A DNA stretch of 45,047 bases from Myxococcales bacterium (GTDB taxonomy: Bacteria > Myxococcota_A > Polyangia > Polyangiales > Ga0077539): positions 1 to 45,047 of the forward strand of contig JAEUKI010000068.1 of assembly GCA_016793325.1 (NCBI GenBank). Reading direction: 5' to 3'. Under the pieces are notes generated by a model. It did not search any database. It was given only the letters and a program-made list of their open reading frames with translations, and had not been told where the DNA came from. Both the position numbers and the translations under genes were made by a program. Below, one piece after another: positions 6,775-15,198 of this stretch. Within the stretch, counting starts at the first letter, position 1. Every line of letters starts with the position of its first letter.

Positions 6775-7542
6775 ATGGCCACCCCTCGCCCCACCAAGAA
6801 GCCCGCTGCGCCCAAGAAGCGCCCGAAGACCCCTGCGCCCCCGAGCGCGCTTCCGAAGAAGGCCGCGGCGTCGATCAACAAGGCGCGCGTTCGCTACGAG
6901 GCGCTCCTTCGCGAGATCGACGTCGCGTCGATCGACGAGCACCGCGGGTGGGATCGCAAGTGGGAGGCCGCGGGAGAGATCCTCGCGAAGAAGCTCTTCG
7001 TCTTCGACGACGAAGCTCCCGTCGCGTCGCAGTGGGTCGAGAAGCACCTCGGCGAGCCCCATCGAACCGCCGTGCGCAACGCGCGCGTCGCCAAGATCGC
7101 CTCGCCCGACGAAGAGAAGAAGTACACCGTCACCAAGATCGACCTCGCGTACACGATCGAGCTCGCGAAGCTCGCCGCCGCCGCCAAGAAGAAGGGCGTC
7201 TCGTGGAAGGCCCCCGAAGCGCCGATCGCCGTCGACTTCGCGAAGCTCCGCTACGAGGTCGAACGCGACGGAGAGACGCACACCGTCGACCTCGAAGAGA
7301 TCCGCGCCGAAGAGCTTCGCGCCATTCAACGAGGCGACGCGCGCAACAACGGGTCGAACGACGCGCGCGTGAGCGCCTTCATGAAAGAGGTCCTCTCGCA
7401 GCTCACCAAGAAGAAGGGACTGAGCAACGTCAGCGCGTCCGAGCGCGACAACGCGTTCGACTTCAGCCACGTGCGTCGCGATCAGTTCGAGGCGCTCGGT
7501 CGCGCGCTCCTCGAGCTCGCCAAGAGCGAGACCGACGGCTGA
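6775..7542 (+). CDS. Hypothetical Lys-rich protein
   Basis: 255 residues, no recognised domain. The N-terminus (residues 1-35) is a Pro/Lys/Ala-rich basic tail, like those of DNA- or RNA-binding proteins. The rest is charged and probably helical, with RGWDRKWEAAGEILAKKLF near residue 60, and no signal peptide. It is likely cytoplasmic. The last 29 codons, the stop and the start of repeat array 2 (7455-7553) are duplicated exactly at 8295-8393. Confidence 0.75.
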   Translation: MATPRPTKKPAAPKKRPKTPAPPSALPKKAAASINKARVRYEALLREIDVASIDEHRGWDRKWEAAGEILAKKLFVFDDEAPVASQWVEKHLGEPHRTAVRNARVAKIASPDEEKKYTVTKIDLAYTIELAKLAAAAKKKGVSWKAPEAPIAVDFAKLRYEVERDGETHTVDLEEIRAEELRAIQRGDARNNGSNDARVSAFMKEVLSQLTKKKGLSNVSASERDNAFDFSHVRRDQFEALGRALLELAKSETDG

Positions 7543-7553
7543 CCGCGCGCCAC
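7455..7553. repeat. 99-bp direct repeat, copy 1 (functional gene end)
   Basis: Identical over 99 bases to 8295-8393, an 840-bp offset. This copy holds the end of the Lys-rich gene and the first bases of repeat array 2. The stretch between the two copies carries the toxin-antitoxin locus. Confidence 0.95.
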
Positions 7554-7604
7554 CAGTGGCTGACAGCTCGCCACTGGGTGGCTGGCAGTCCGCCACTCAG
7601 CGCC
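7549..7604. repeat. Palindromic 22-bp repeat array 2 (2 full units and 1 partial)
   Basis: Units begin at 7549 (GCCACCAGTGGC), 7570 (GCCACTGGGTGGC) and 7592 (GCCACTCAG, right half lost). It follows the stop of the Lys-rich gene by 6 bp and runs into the 3' end of the toxin gene coming from the other strand. Confidence 0.85.
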
Positions 7605-8015
7605 GAGCCTTCCAATATCCAGGCCGTCGCTTCGTGTGGGCGACGGCGATCACAACCAATTCGGCAGGTGCGACGCGATACACGAGATGAAAGGGAAAGC
7701 GCGCGAGAAGTAGTCGCCGCGTGCGACGGTCCTGTGACGTCGGCACGCCCAACTCCGGGGTCGTATCGATGCGCTCGAGCGTCGCGGCAACAGCATCCAG
7801 AAAGTCACCGCCTAAACCGCCACTCATTCGATCGTCGCACTTTCATCGATTGATTCGTGGCGGTTTGACTTGATTTCAACCACGCCGATGCTCGGCTCAT
7901 TTCTACGACGTTCAATTGTGGCGTGGTTTAGGCCCGCGTGCCGGGCCTCGTACCACTGCGCCGCTTCTGTCATCTCCTCCGCCGCGGCGGCGTGCACGCG
8001 GACACGACGCCTCAT
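7597..8015 (-). pseudogene. ParE/RelE-family toxin, split by insertion
   Basis: The N-terminal part (start 8015, MRRRVRVHAAAAEEMTEA, then AQWYEARHAGL) and the C-terminal part (GGDFLDAVAATLERI, PFHLVYRV, AHTKRRPGYWKAR at the end) are the two halves of a typical ~95-residue ParE/RelE toxin. A 116-bp insertion at 7813-7930 separates them and shifts the frame. Removing it with one TA restores HAGL-GGDFL. The start overlaps the antitoxin stop by four bases (ATGA). As it stands, the N-terminal half reads into the insertion and stops. A short product starting at ATG 7827 could be made but would lack the N-terminal helices, so I expect no active toxin. Confidence 0.85.
7813..7930. mobile_element. TA-flanked double-hairpin insertion in the toxin gene
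   Basis: Limits are TAAACC at the left and GGTTTA at the right; one TA is the duplicated target. There are two tandem hairpins: the left end AAACCGCCAC pairs with GTGGCGGTTT at 7857-7866, and AACCACGCC at 7878-7886 pairs with the right end GGCGTGGTT (7920-7928). No reading frame for a transposase. TA duplication is typical of the IS630/Tc1-mariner group, while the paired-hairpin layout resembles REPINs. Source enzyme not in the window. Confidence 0.75.
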
Positions 8016-8248
8016 CGCCTGCCGATCGCACGCTCGATGCGCTGCCGCACGGCATCCCAGGGTTCGAGAACGGCAGTTCCGAGATCGACCTCAGCGCAAC
8101 GACGCTCGACCTCCGCCTCCCAGGCCGCATCGACATCCGAGTCCGCAGGACCATCCAAGCTCGCCAGTAGCTCGGCTGCGATCTCTGCACGCGCGTCCGC
8201 CTCGAGTTCGAGTGCCGCCGCAAGAATATCTCGCGCCTCACCGGTCAT
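8012..8248 (-). CDS. Addiction-module antitoxin (Unstab_antitox/TIGR02574-like)
   Basis: 78 residues. The start ARDILAAALELEADARAEIAAELLASL and the block VDAAWEAEVERRCAEVDLG with a final WDAVRQRIERAI match the small antitoxin family that accompanies RelE/ParE toxins. Family function: binds and neutralises the co-encoded toxin and represses its own operon. The stop overlaps the toxin start (ATGA), giving coupled translation. This gene is intact while its toxin is broken. It could persist harmlessly as an orphan or protect against related toxins elsewhere. Confidence 0.85.
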   Translation of the reverse strand: MTGEARDILAAALELEADARAEIAAELLASLDGPADSDVDAAWEAEVERRCAEVDLGTAVLEPWDAVRQRIERAIGRR

Positions 8249-8294
8249 ACCTGAAGCCTACTGCACGACACACGCCTCGCCAATGACGAAGCCA

Positions 8295-8393
8295 GTTCGA
8301 CTTCAGCCACGTGCGTCGCGATCAGTTCGAGGCGCTCGGTCGCGCGCTCCTCGAGCTCGCCAAGAGCGAGACCGACGGCTGACCGCGCGCCAC
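8295..8393. repeat. 99-bp direct repeat, copy 2 (orphan 3' gene end)
   Basis: An exact copy of 7455-7553 with no matching upstream gene: it begins abruptly after the antitoxin promoter region at 8294. It carries a detached 3' end of the Lys-rich gene plus the first unit of array 3. The full identity implies a recent duplication or a recent insertion that created it. Confidence 0.95.
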
Positions 8394-8508
8394 TGGGTGG
8401 CTGACCGCGCGCCACCAGTGGCTGGCAGCTCGCCATCAAGTGGCTGGCAGCGCGCCACCAGTGGCTGGCAGCGCGCCACCAGTGGCTGCGTGCAAGCCAC
8501 CCAGTGGC
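8389..8508. repeat. Palindromic 22-bp repeat array 3 (6 units)
   Basis: Units begin at 8389, 8411, 8432, 8454, 8475 and 8496 (spacing 22, 21, 22, 21, 21). The dyads vary between GCCACTGGGTGGC, GCCACCAGTGGC, GCCATCAAGTGGC and GCCACCCAGTGGC, with the outer bases kept. It is the longest of the three arrays and lies 74 bp upstream of the lipoprotein gene at 8583, so here it could also act as an upstream control region. Confidence 0.9.
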
Positions 8509-8582
8509 GCACGCTCAGTCACGCAAACACGAGCCCACGAGCGCAACGTTCGTGCATAGTCGGACGCACCAAGAGGTCGTCG

Positions 8583-9401
8583 ATGAAGCTCGATGCGTCT
8601 GTGTTTGTGCTCGGAATCGTGGCTGCGTGCGCTCCTGCGCAAGCGCCTCCACACGACGCGACGGGGGTGATGGACGCCACCGACGACGCGAACGATGGCG
8701 CGACCGCGCAGCGGGACGCGACGACCGCTGGGCCGGAGTGCGGGAGCGCGAGCTACGACGCTGGGTTCACGGTGGATGCGGGCGTGCTGTCGGGGCTTCG
8801 GGGCGTTCGGTATTGCGAAGTGCTCCTCGCGACGCTCGCGAGTGGAACCGTCAACATCGACGTGTACAACACGCTGGGCGTGAGCGACTGCCCCGAAGCG
8901 GCGTGGATGGCGCTCGACCCGACGACGATTCGCAACGAGACGATGAGCTCGATGGCGATCCTCAACGGCCCGCGCTACTGGACGATCAGCGGCATGGAGA
9001 ACTCAGTGCTGGCGGACCCCACGACGCGCTACTTCGGGTGCATTCCGATGCGGACTGCGGGGCGAATTCAGCTTCCGCTCGCGGGCGGCGGGATGCTGAA
9101 CACGCCGTACACGCCGAGGACCATCTTGCGAAACACGACGTTCGTGTTCGCGCGAGGGAGCGCCGTGTACGAGCTGGTCGATCCGATGGGGCGCGTCTTC
9201 GACATGCAGTCGTACAGCACGCAGCGCGTCGCGCAGACCGAAGACTCGCTCGCGTCCCTCGGCGCGCGCCTCGCGCTGCCGATGGGATGGAGCTTTCGCA
9301 CGCGCGTGCTCACCGAGGACCTGCGCATCAGCACCACGAGCGGGATGGCCACGGTGGTGACCGACGAGCTGCAAAACACCTATCAATGGTCGGCGCAGTG
9401 A
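8583..9401 (+). CDS. Putative lipoprotein, hypothetical
   Basis: 272 residues from ATG 8583; the open frame upstream is non-coding repeat. Signal peptide with lipobox VAAC (C16), then an Asp/Ala/Thr linker (DATDDANDGATAQRDA) of the kind common in myxobacterial lipoproteins. The mature domain begins near GPECGSASYDAGF and is rich in strands, ending in SGMATVVTDELQNTYQWSAQ. No family recognised. Probably exposed at the outer membrane. Confidence 0.75.
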   Translation: MKLDASVFVLGIVAACAPAQAPPHDATGVMDATDDANDGATAQRDATTAGPECGSASYDAGFTVDAGVLSGLRGVRYCEVLLATLASGTVNIDVYNTLGVSDCPEAAWMALDPTTIRNETMSSMAILNGPRYWTISGMENSVLADPTTRYFGCIPMRTAGRIQLPLAGGGMLNTPYTPRTILRNTTFVFARGSAVYELVDPMGRVFDMQSYSTQRVAQTEDSLASLGARLALPMGWSFRTRVLTEDLRISTTSGMATVVTDELQNTYQWSAQ

Positions 9402-9438
9402 CAGCGTCATCGGCCCAACGGCAGGCGCGGACTGCTCG

Positions 9439-9975
9439 CTACGCGGCCGCGCGGCGCTTGGCCTCGCGCAATCGATCGTTGTCACGTGGGTCGATCCACC
9501 CCTGCGCTCCGCGGTCGAGCGCGCGAATCGCGCGCGCCGCGAACGTCGCGCGACCGGACGCCGCTCCGCACCACTCGTCGAGCGCTTCCCAGATCGTGGG
9601 CTCGACCCGGTCCCCGGTGACGCACGCTTCGAACGCGCGCCACGCGACTTTGTGACTCGGGTCCTCTCGCACCGCGCGCAACGCGAAGTCCGAGGCGTGA
9701 TCGGCGAGCGCTCCTCGAACGTTGGCCGCGACCGACGCCCACGCCCAGAGCGTCGAGGCCGTGCGCCCGTCCGACGCTTCGGCGAGGTTCGCGAGCGGCG
9801 TCCACAGGTCGTCCGCGTCGAGGAGCTGCGCGAGCTCGTCGTCGTCGAGCAGCGCTTCGAGCTCGCGCACGAGCGTCGCGCCTGCGCTGCGCGCGTCCGG
9901 TTGCTCCCCGATCCACGCGACGAGCGTCGCTCGGCGACGCGACGCTTTGGCGACCGCCACATCCAGGACTTCCAT
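9439..9975 (-). CDS. Hypothetical helical cytoplasmic protein
   Basis: 178 residues from ATG 9975 (MEVLDVAVAKASRRRATLVAW). The frame continues upstream but that part is antisense to the lipoprotein at 10084. It has acidic and Ala/Leu-rich helices (LLDDDELAQLLDADDLW), Trp-rich stretches, and no signal or membrane segment. The composition resembles helical repeat proteins, but no family is assigned. Transcribed divergently from the gene at 10084, with 108 bp between the starts. Confidence 0.6.
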   Translation of the reverse strand: MEVLDVAVAKASRRRATLVAWIGEQPDARSAGATLVRELEALLDDDELAQLLDADDLWTPLANLAEASDGRTASTLWAWASVAANVRGALADHASDFALRAVREDPSHKVAWRAFEACVTGDRVEPTIWEALDEWCGAASGRATFAARAIRALDRGAQGWIDPRDNDRLREAKRRAAA

Positions 9976-10083
9976 CGACGAACGGCACGATACGGGAGCG
10001 AGCGCGCGGTGTCGCCAGCGAGCGCGACCCCATTGCGAGCGTCTCTGGGCCACGCTGGGCGCGCGCCGCGATAGGCTCTCGCC

Positions 10084-11184
10084 ATGCGATCTACTCTTTT
10101 CGCGCTCCTCGCCCTCGGATGCGCAGCGCTCTTCGCGTGCTCCGACGGGCCGTCGCTCGCGCCCTCGGACGCGCGCGGCAGCGGCGACGCTTCGTCGATG
10201 GACAGCTCGTCCTCGATGGACGTTCCTTCGTTCGATTCGATGGTGGCCGACGATTCGGCCGCGGCCGACGCAGCGGCAGACAGTGGAAGCTCGAGCGACG
10301 CCAGCGTCGAGGACAGCAGCGAAGCGGGCTGCACGAGCACCGTCGCGATGCCGCCGTACAGCGACCGAACGATGAACGAAGAGTTCACCGATCCGCCGAC
10401 GTGCGCAGGATGCCCCTCGCCCTACGCGGACGTCGACGAGCTCTCGATCGCGACGCTCCCGGACGGAGCGACCTCGCTTCGCGTCGCGGGCAGCGCGCGC
10501 GGAGCGACCCAGTGCGAGTGGTTCGTGTCCAACTCGTCCTGCGGTCACACCGGCGGGCGAATCCTCACCGATCCCGAAGGCGGCGGGCTCTTCTCGACGA
10601 CGCTCCCTGTGTTCTGCGGGACCAACGTCGTGCGCATCGTGTGCCGCAACGAACGCGGCGCGCGCGTGCTCGTTCGACGCATCGAGGGTCCGCGCTGCTC
10701 GGGCCGCGACCTTCGCGTGACGCTCGCGTGGGACATGGCGGGCCGCGACCTCGAGCTGCACTTGCTCCGCGCGCCGCGAGCCCTCAACTCGATGACCGAC
10801 GACTGCACGTGGTTCACGTGCATGTCCCCCGCGGGACTCGAGTGGGGCGCCGCAGGAGACACCGACAACCCGCGCAAGGACATCGACAATACGGGCTCGT
10901 TCGGGCCCGAAAACATCTACCTCGATCGAGCGCCCGCCGGGACCTACTACGTGATGGTCGAGCACTGGAGCCGCTCGGGTGAGCCGTCGACGGCAGACGT
11001 CGACATCATCGTGCGCGAGCGCTCGGTGGCGCGCCTGCGTCGCACGATGTTTCCCCGACAGTGGGTGTGGAACGTCGGGACCATCACCTTTCCCGAAGGC
11101 CGCTTCACCCCCAACGACACGACCGTGGACTGCAACGCGTCGTGGATGGCGACCTCGCGCGGCTGCGACCTGCCGCTGCCGTAA
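10084..11184 (+). CDS. Lipoprotein with DUF2135-like domain
   Basis: 366 residues. Signal peptide with lipobox LFAC (C19) and then a long Asp/Ser/Ala linker to residue ~80. The C-terminal half has the pattern LRVTLAWDMAGRDLELHLLR, a DDC-x-W turn, DIDNTGSFGPENIYLD and APAGTYYVMVEHW, which fits the DUF2135/YfaP-type beta-sandwich domain. Cys at CSPADGC-like and CAGC positions suggest disulfides in the middle region. Probably an outer-membrane-anchored exported protein. Ends 9 bp before the stop of the convergent Gly-rich gene. Confidence 0.75.
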   Translation: MRSTLFALLALGCAALFACSDGPSLAPSDARGSGDASSMDSSSSMDVPSFDSMVADDSAAADAAADSGSSSDASVEDSSEAGCTSTVAMPPYSDRTMNEEFTDPPTCAGCPSPYADVDELSIATLPDGATSLRVAGSARGATQCEWFVSNSSCGHTGGRILTDPEGGGLFSTTLPVFCGTNVVRIVCRNERGARVLVRRIEGPRCSGRDLRVTLAWDMAGRDLELHLLRAPRALNSMTDDCTWFTCMSPAGLEWGAAGDTDNPRKDIDNTGSFGPENIYLDRAPAGTYYVMVEHWSRSGEPSTADVDIIVRERSVARLRRTMFPRQWVWNVGTITFPEGRFTPNDTTVDCNASWMATSRGCDLPLP

Positions 11185-11193
11185 CGACCTGCG

Positions 11194-14100
11194 TCACTCG
11201 GTTCCCAGAAGGACGCGCGTGGGCTTCGCCTCGGTGACGTCTTCGGTGAGCGCGCTCACTTCTTCCGCGCGCAGCGCTTCGGCCTTTTCGGTGAGCGCAT
11301 CGAAGCCAGCGTCTACCAAGAGCTCTCCCTTCGCGGCGCGGCCCGCGTCGAGCGCTTCTCGTGCGAGCTCAGCGCGTGAGCGCTCTTCGTTCGCGGCGCG
11401 GTCGTAGATCACTCCGTCGATCGTGCGCTCGGTCGGGGCGAGGATCTGTCGTGCGTCCCGCGGCGTTCGATCGCCGAACCGTCGGTCGAGCAACACACGC
11501 ACGCGCGAGAGTTTCTCGTCGATCGATCGCTCTTTTTCGAGCTTGTCCCACGCGCCTTGGATCTCTTTGCGACGCGCGGCGATCGCGTCGTCGAGCGCCC
11601 GCTGGCTCGCGTCGCTGTCGGTCCTTCGCTTCGCGATCTCGCGTCGCGCGCGACGAAGGTGCCCTCGCAGCGCAGGCCCTCGTCGAAAGCCCCAGAATCC
11701 CGGGAGCCACTCCCACCATCGCGAGCACTCGCTCGCCAAGAGCTCGAGCCACGCGCACAGCTCGACGAGACGCCGCCCCTCGTCCGTGTCGAGCGCGATC
11801 ACGCCCTCGCGCTGCGAGGCCTCGAGCGCGCGAAGGAGGGGCATGTGCTCGAGCAGCGCTTCGCTGGAGGTCCCGCGCTTCCAACGAGCGTGCGCGACGC
11901 TCTCGAGCTCGTACCAGAGGTCATCGACGATCGACGCGACGACCGCGTCCGCGACGCCGCCCTCGACAGCGATCACGCGATCCCCATAGGGCAACGGACA
12001 AGACCGCAAGAGGGCGAGCTTCTTGTCGAACGAGAGCGCTCCGAGCACCGCCGCGAGCGAGGGCGACGCCACGACCCAATCGGGGCTGTGCGAAGACAGC
12101 GCGCTCGCTTCGATCGCAGCCACCGACGGAGCGCCGGACGCGAACGTCTCGCGCACTTCGAGCTCGCCGAGCTTCACCTTGCGAAACCAGAGCGTCTTCT
12201 TCTCGACCGACGGCGCGAAGCGCTCGATCACGAGGTGTCGCTCGTCGGGGCGCGACGCCGCGAGCTCGCTCGACCGCGCGTCGCCAGCCTTCGCGAGGTC
12301 TGCGCGCGAGGGCTTCGACCAGGGCCACAAGAACCACTGCGTCACCGATTCGCGCTGTCCTTCACCAGCGGCCGTCGCTTGCCGCGCGATCGAACGGTGA
12401 TCTCCCACGTAGAGTACACCCGTCTTCTTCGTGAGCTCGTGCACGCGCGCGCTCGCGACGAGCTCGCTCGCGCTCGTCGCGCCCGAAGCGGTGTCCATCT
12501 CGTAGTCGAGCACGACCGCCAGCGAGAACGGCGCGTCCTTCGCAAGGACGTCCACCGAGCCCTCGAGCGACGCGTCCCACAGCGTGTGGGTCAACCCGAG
12601 CTCGGAGAAGACCTGCTTCCACGCGGCCAGCTCGTGCCGATCGGTGCGGTTGTTGACCACGAGCAAGACGTCCGCAGGCGCGCGCGAAAAGGGCTGTCCC
12701 ACGCGCACCGTGAGGTCTCGAAGGTGCACAGGACGCGCGGTCTTCGGGTCGCCCAGCCACGCGAGCTCGGCCGCGAGCTCGAAGCGCGCGCTCGTGTAGG
12801 GCCTCGCGTCGGGCGCGATCGCGACGACGAGCTCGAAGGTCCTTTGCGCCTGCGGATCGAGGACCGCGATCACCTCGTGAAACCCGACGTCGAGCCGCGC
12901 GCGCTCGCCCTTCGCGTCGAACACGCGGACTTCACCGTCGAAGAGCTCTCCTCCCGCGAGTCGAAAGCGCACCGCGAGCTCGCGCCCGCCCGCGGACGCT
13001 CGGCCGAGCGCCGCGAGGGCGATGTTCGAGAGTCGAAAGCGCACGCGCGTCGCCTGCCCCGGCGCGAGCGAGTACAGCGACTCGATCGGCGAGACCTCCA
13101 CGGGAAACCGGACCACGATCGCGCCCGTCGCCGGGTCGAGCGTCGACTCGAACTGCCCGAAGCGACGATTCGCCGCCGGAATCGCAGCGAACAAGTGAAT
13201 CGTCTCGCGCTCGGCGAGCGGGTCGCCCGGCGCCTTCGGCTCGTGCCCGTGCAGCGCGAACTCGAGCGCCTCGCGCTCGAATACGTGTGTCTGCCCCGGC
13301 GCGAGCGACCGCGGGAGGGTGAGCAGCTTCGATTCGTCCGCGTCGACCCAGCCGGCTTCGACGACGCCGATCACGATGTCGTGAAACTTGGGCGTGGGCA
13401 TCGCGCCGACGTTCTTCACGGCGACGCGCGAGACGATGACCTTCTCTTCGGGCTCGTAGACGCCGTCCTTGTTCTCGTTGTCGTGTTGAAAGCCGACGAC
13501 CGCGAGCTCGTAGCGATCGGCGTAGCGCTGCGCGCGCCCTTGCTCGTCGACGACCTCGATCGCGTAGCTCCCTTGGCGCCCCGGCGCGCCCGCGCGAAGG
13601 ACCGCGCTCCCCGAGTAGCCTGGGGAGCCCGGCGGCCCGTCGCTTCCACCGCTGTTCGAGTGGTGCGTCGTGCGCGTCTGACTCTGCCCCTGCGAGTCTG
13701 TGTAGTGATCGGTCTCGGTCCACGAGTACGAGCTGCCGCCGCTGCCGCCGCGACCGCCGCTGCCCCCGCGACCGTTGAAGCCCGGTCGACCGCCAGCGCC
13801 GCCGAAGAACTCTTTTTGCACGAGCACGAGCAGGTGCGTGTCTCGCTCGCTCGTGCGCACGACGATCGCGCCGCCGGCGCCTCCGGGGGCTCCGTGCGAT
13901 CCGTTTCCGCCGTGACCACCGTCGCCTCCGCGGCCACCGTCACCGCCCGAGCTGTACCTCGTCGCGTCGCTGCCCGAGCGGCCCGTTCCGCCGTCGCCGC
14001 CGTCCCCGCCGCGACCGCCGTTTCCGCCGCTGCCGCCGTTGGCGCGGAGCTCGAGCTGCCCCGAGCGCTCGAAGTTCAATCGCGTGTCGATCGCGACGCG

Positions 14101-14376
14101 CGCCCCGCGACCATCGACGTACTCGCCCGAGAGCTTCGCGGTGAGCCCCGCCTCGCTCGCGAGCACGACGTGAATGGGCCCTGCATCGGCGCCCGAATAC
14201 GCAGGGCCCGCGTCGCCTCCGCGGCTTCCGTCGCCGCCGCCGTAGCCGCCATCGGCGCCGCGATGCCCAGAGACGCCGTCGGCGCCGCGAGCGCCGCTCG
14301 AGTCCACGACCGCGAGCGGACCGTCAGGACCTCGAGGCTCTTCGACAGCGACGTCCGCGGCGACACGAAAGACCAT
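11194..14376 (-). CDS. Large protein with Gly-rich collagen-like N-terminus (DUF7932-like)
   Basis: 1060 residues. Residues ~15-60, ~110-170 and ~195-260 are Gly-rich triplet tracts of collagen-like character (GGNGGRGGDGGDGG, SGGRGGSGG, then GPPGSPGYSG). They are interrupted by short folded stretches (IHVVLASEAGLTAKLSG; THLLVLVQKEFFG). Residues ~280-560 look like Ig-like beta domains. The last 400 are mostly helical and include a Trp-rich patch (RWWEWLPGFWGF). No signal peptide: the start MVFRVAADVAVEEPRGPDG is hydrophilic. Similar Gly-rich proteins in myxobacteria carry a DUF7932 annotation; I recall this rather than having checked it. It follows the HAD gene by 18 bp on the same strand. Confidence 0.7.
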   Translation of the reverse strand: MVFRVAADVAVEEPRGPDGPLAVVDSSGARGADGVSGHRGADGGYGGGDGSRGGDAGPAYSGADAGPIHVVLASEAGLTAKLSGEYVDGRGARVAIDTRLNFERSGQLELRANGGSGGNGGRGGDGGDGGTGRSGSDATRYSSGGDGGRGGDGGHGGNGSHGAPGGAGGAIVVRTSERDTHLLVLVQKEFFGGAGGRPGFNGRGGSGGRGGSGGSSYSWTETDHYTDSQGQSQTRTTHHSNSGGSDGPPGSPGYSGSAVLRAGAPGRQGSYAIEVVDEQGRAQRYADRYELAVVGFQHDNENKDGVYEPEEKVIVSRVAVKNVGAMPTPKFHDIVIGVVEAGWVDADESKLLTLPRSLAPGQTHVFEREALEFALHGHEPKAPGDPLAERETIHLFAAIPAANRRFGQFESTLDPATGAIVVRFPVEVSPIESLYSLAPGQATRVRFRLSNIALAALGRASAGGRELAVRFRLAGGELFDGEVRVFDAKGERARLDVGFHEVIAVLDPQAQRTFELVVAIAPDARPYTSARFELAAELAWLGDPKTARPVHLRDLTVRVGQPFSRAPADVLLVVNNRTDRHELAAWKQVFSELGLTHTLWDASLEGSVDVLAKDAPFSLAVVLDYEMDTASGATSASELVASARVHELTKKTGVLYVGDHRSIARQATAAGEGQRESVTQWFLWPWSKPSRADLAKAGDARSSELAASRPDERHLVIERFAPSVEKKTLWFRKVKLGELEVRETFASGAPSVAAIEASALSSHSPDWVVASPSLAAVLGALSFDKKLALLRSCPLPYGDRVIAVEGGVADAVVASIVDDLWYELESVAHARWKRGTSSEALLEHMPLLRALEASQREGVIALDTDEGRRLVELCAWLELLASECSRWWEWLPGFWGFRRGPALRGHLRRARREIAKRRTDSDASQRALDDAIAARRKEIQGAWDKLEKERSIDEKLSRVRVLLDRRFGDRTPRDARQILAPTERTIDGVIYDRAANEERSRAELAREALDAGRAAKGELLVDAGFDALTEKAEALRAEEVSALTEDVTEAKPTRVLLGTE

Positions 14377-14394
14377 TGGCGTTGGCCGCGGAGT

Positions 14395-15198
14395 TTACCG
14401 TGTAAGTCGCTCGAGCTCGCGAAGCGTCGCGAGCGACGCGCCTCGCTCGCGGAGCGCGGGCTTGGGTCGTACGGCGAGCGGCTGCGTCGCGAGCGCGAGC
14501 ATCTCGAGGTCGAACGCGCTGTCGCCGAGCGCCACGGCCACGGGAGCATCGCCGATGATCGCGCGCAGCCCGAGCACCTTTCCGTGCGCGTACGGCATCG
14601 GCGCAGAGAGCGAAGGAAGGAGCACTCCGCGGTCGATCGCTTGCGTCGCCGCGCACACCGCGCTCGCCTCGACGCCGAGGTGCGCGAGGCACGCTTCGAT
14701 CACGGCGCGAGGCGAGGCGCTGACCGCGACCACGGCGCGTCCGTCCGCCCGCGCAGCGCGAAGAATCGCGAGCGTCTCTTCGTAGAGGCGCGATGGCAGA
14801 CCGACGCGCCCGAGCATCGCGTCGATGATCTTCGCGACCTCGGCCTCGCTGCGACCAGCGCCGGCCCACGCCATCATCTCGTAGAGTCGCTTCTCGTCGT
14901 AGCGGTGCTCGTTGGCGGCCGCGAGCATCGCCTCGGCCACGGCGCGATCGGTCAGCGAATCAACAGGGATTCCGTGAGCCATAGCCTCGGCTCGCATGGC
15001 GTCGGAGGCGCTCTTCGCGAGCCCTTCGCGCTCGATGAGCGCGACGAACCAGTCTTCGCCGACGTCGCCAGACCAGAGCGTCCCGTCGCAATCGAAGGCG
15101 ACCACGGCGTTCGAAGGCGCCCTCGAGAGCCCTTCGAGCACCGCGTCGACCGAGATGGTTTTCATCGTGTGCGCTCGTTCACCGGAGGAGGTCGTCAT
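14395..15198 (-). CDS. HAD-family phosphatase (SerB-like)
   Basis: 267 residues from ATG 15198, which overlaps the stop of the DUF2330 gene (ATGA). ATG 15165 (MKTISVDAV) is the other plausible start. HAD motifs: FDCDGTLW (D36 nucleophile, D38), SASPRA (motif II), a Lys in AHGKVLG (motif III) and LGDSAFDLEML (motif IV). The helical cap lies between motifs I and II. The family removes phosphate from small phosphorylated metabolites through an aspartyl-phosphate. FDCDGTLW plus this cap size is like phosphoserine phosphatase relatives, but the substrate cannot be told. Confidence 0.8.
   Translation of the reverse strand: MTTSSGERAHTMKTISVDAVLEGLSRAPSNAVVAFDCDGTLWSGDVGEDWFVALIEREGLAKSASDAMRAEAMAHGIPVDSLTDRAVAEAMLAAANEHRYDEKRLYEMMAWAGAGRSEAEVAKIIDAMLGRVGLPSRLYEETLAILRAARADGRAVVAVSASPRAVIEACLAHLGVEASAVCAATQAIDRGVLLPSLSAPMPYAHGKVLGLRAIIGDAPVAVALGDSAFDLEMLALATQPLAVRPKPALRERGASLATLRELERLTR

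Noticed and set aside
8050..8080. tRNA-like GGTTCGAGA
   Set aside because: No cloverleaf arms around it, and it lies within the antitoxin gene on the other strand.
1218..8508. 22-bp arrays as CRISPR
   Set aside because: The units themselves are nearly contiguous with no unique 30-bp spacers, and no cas genes are present.
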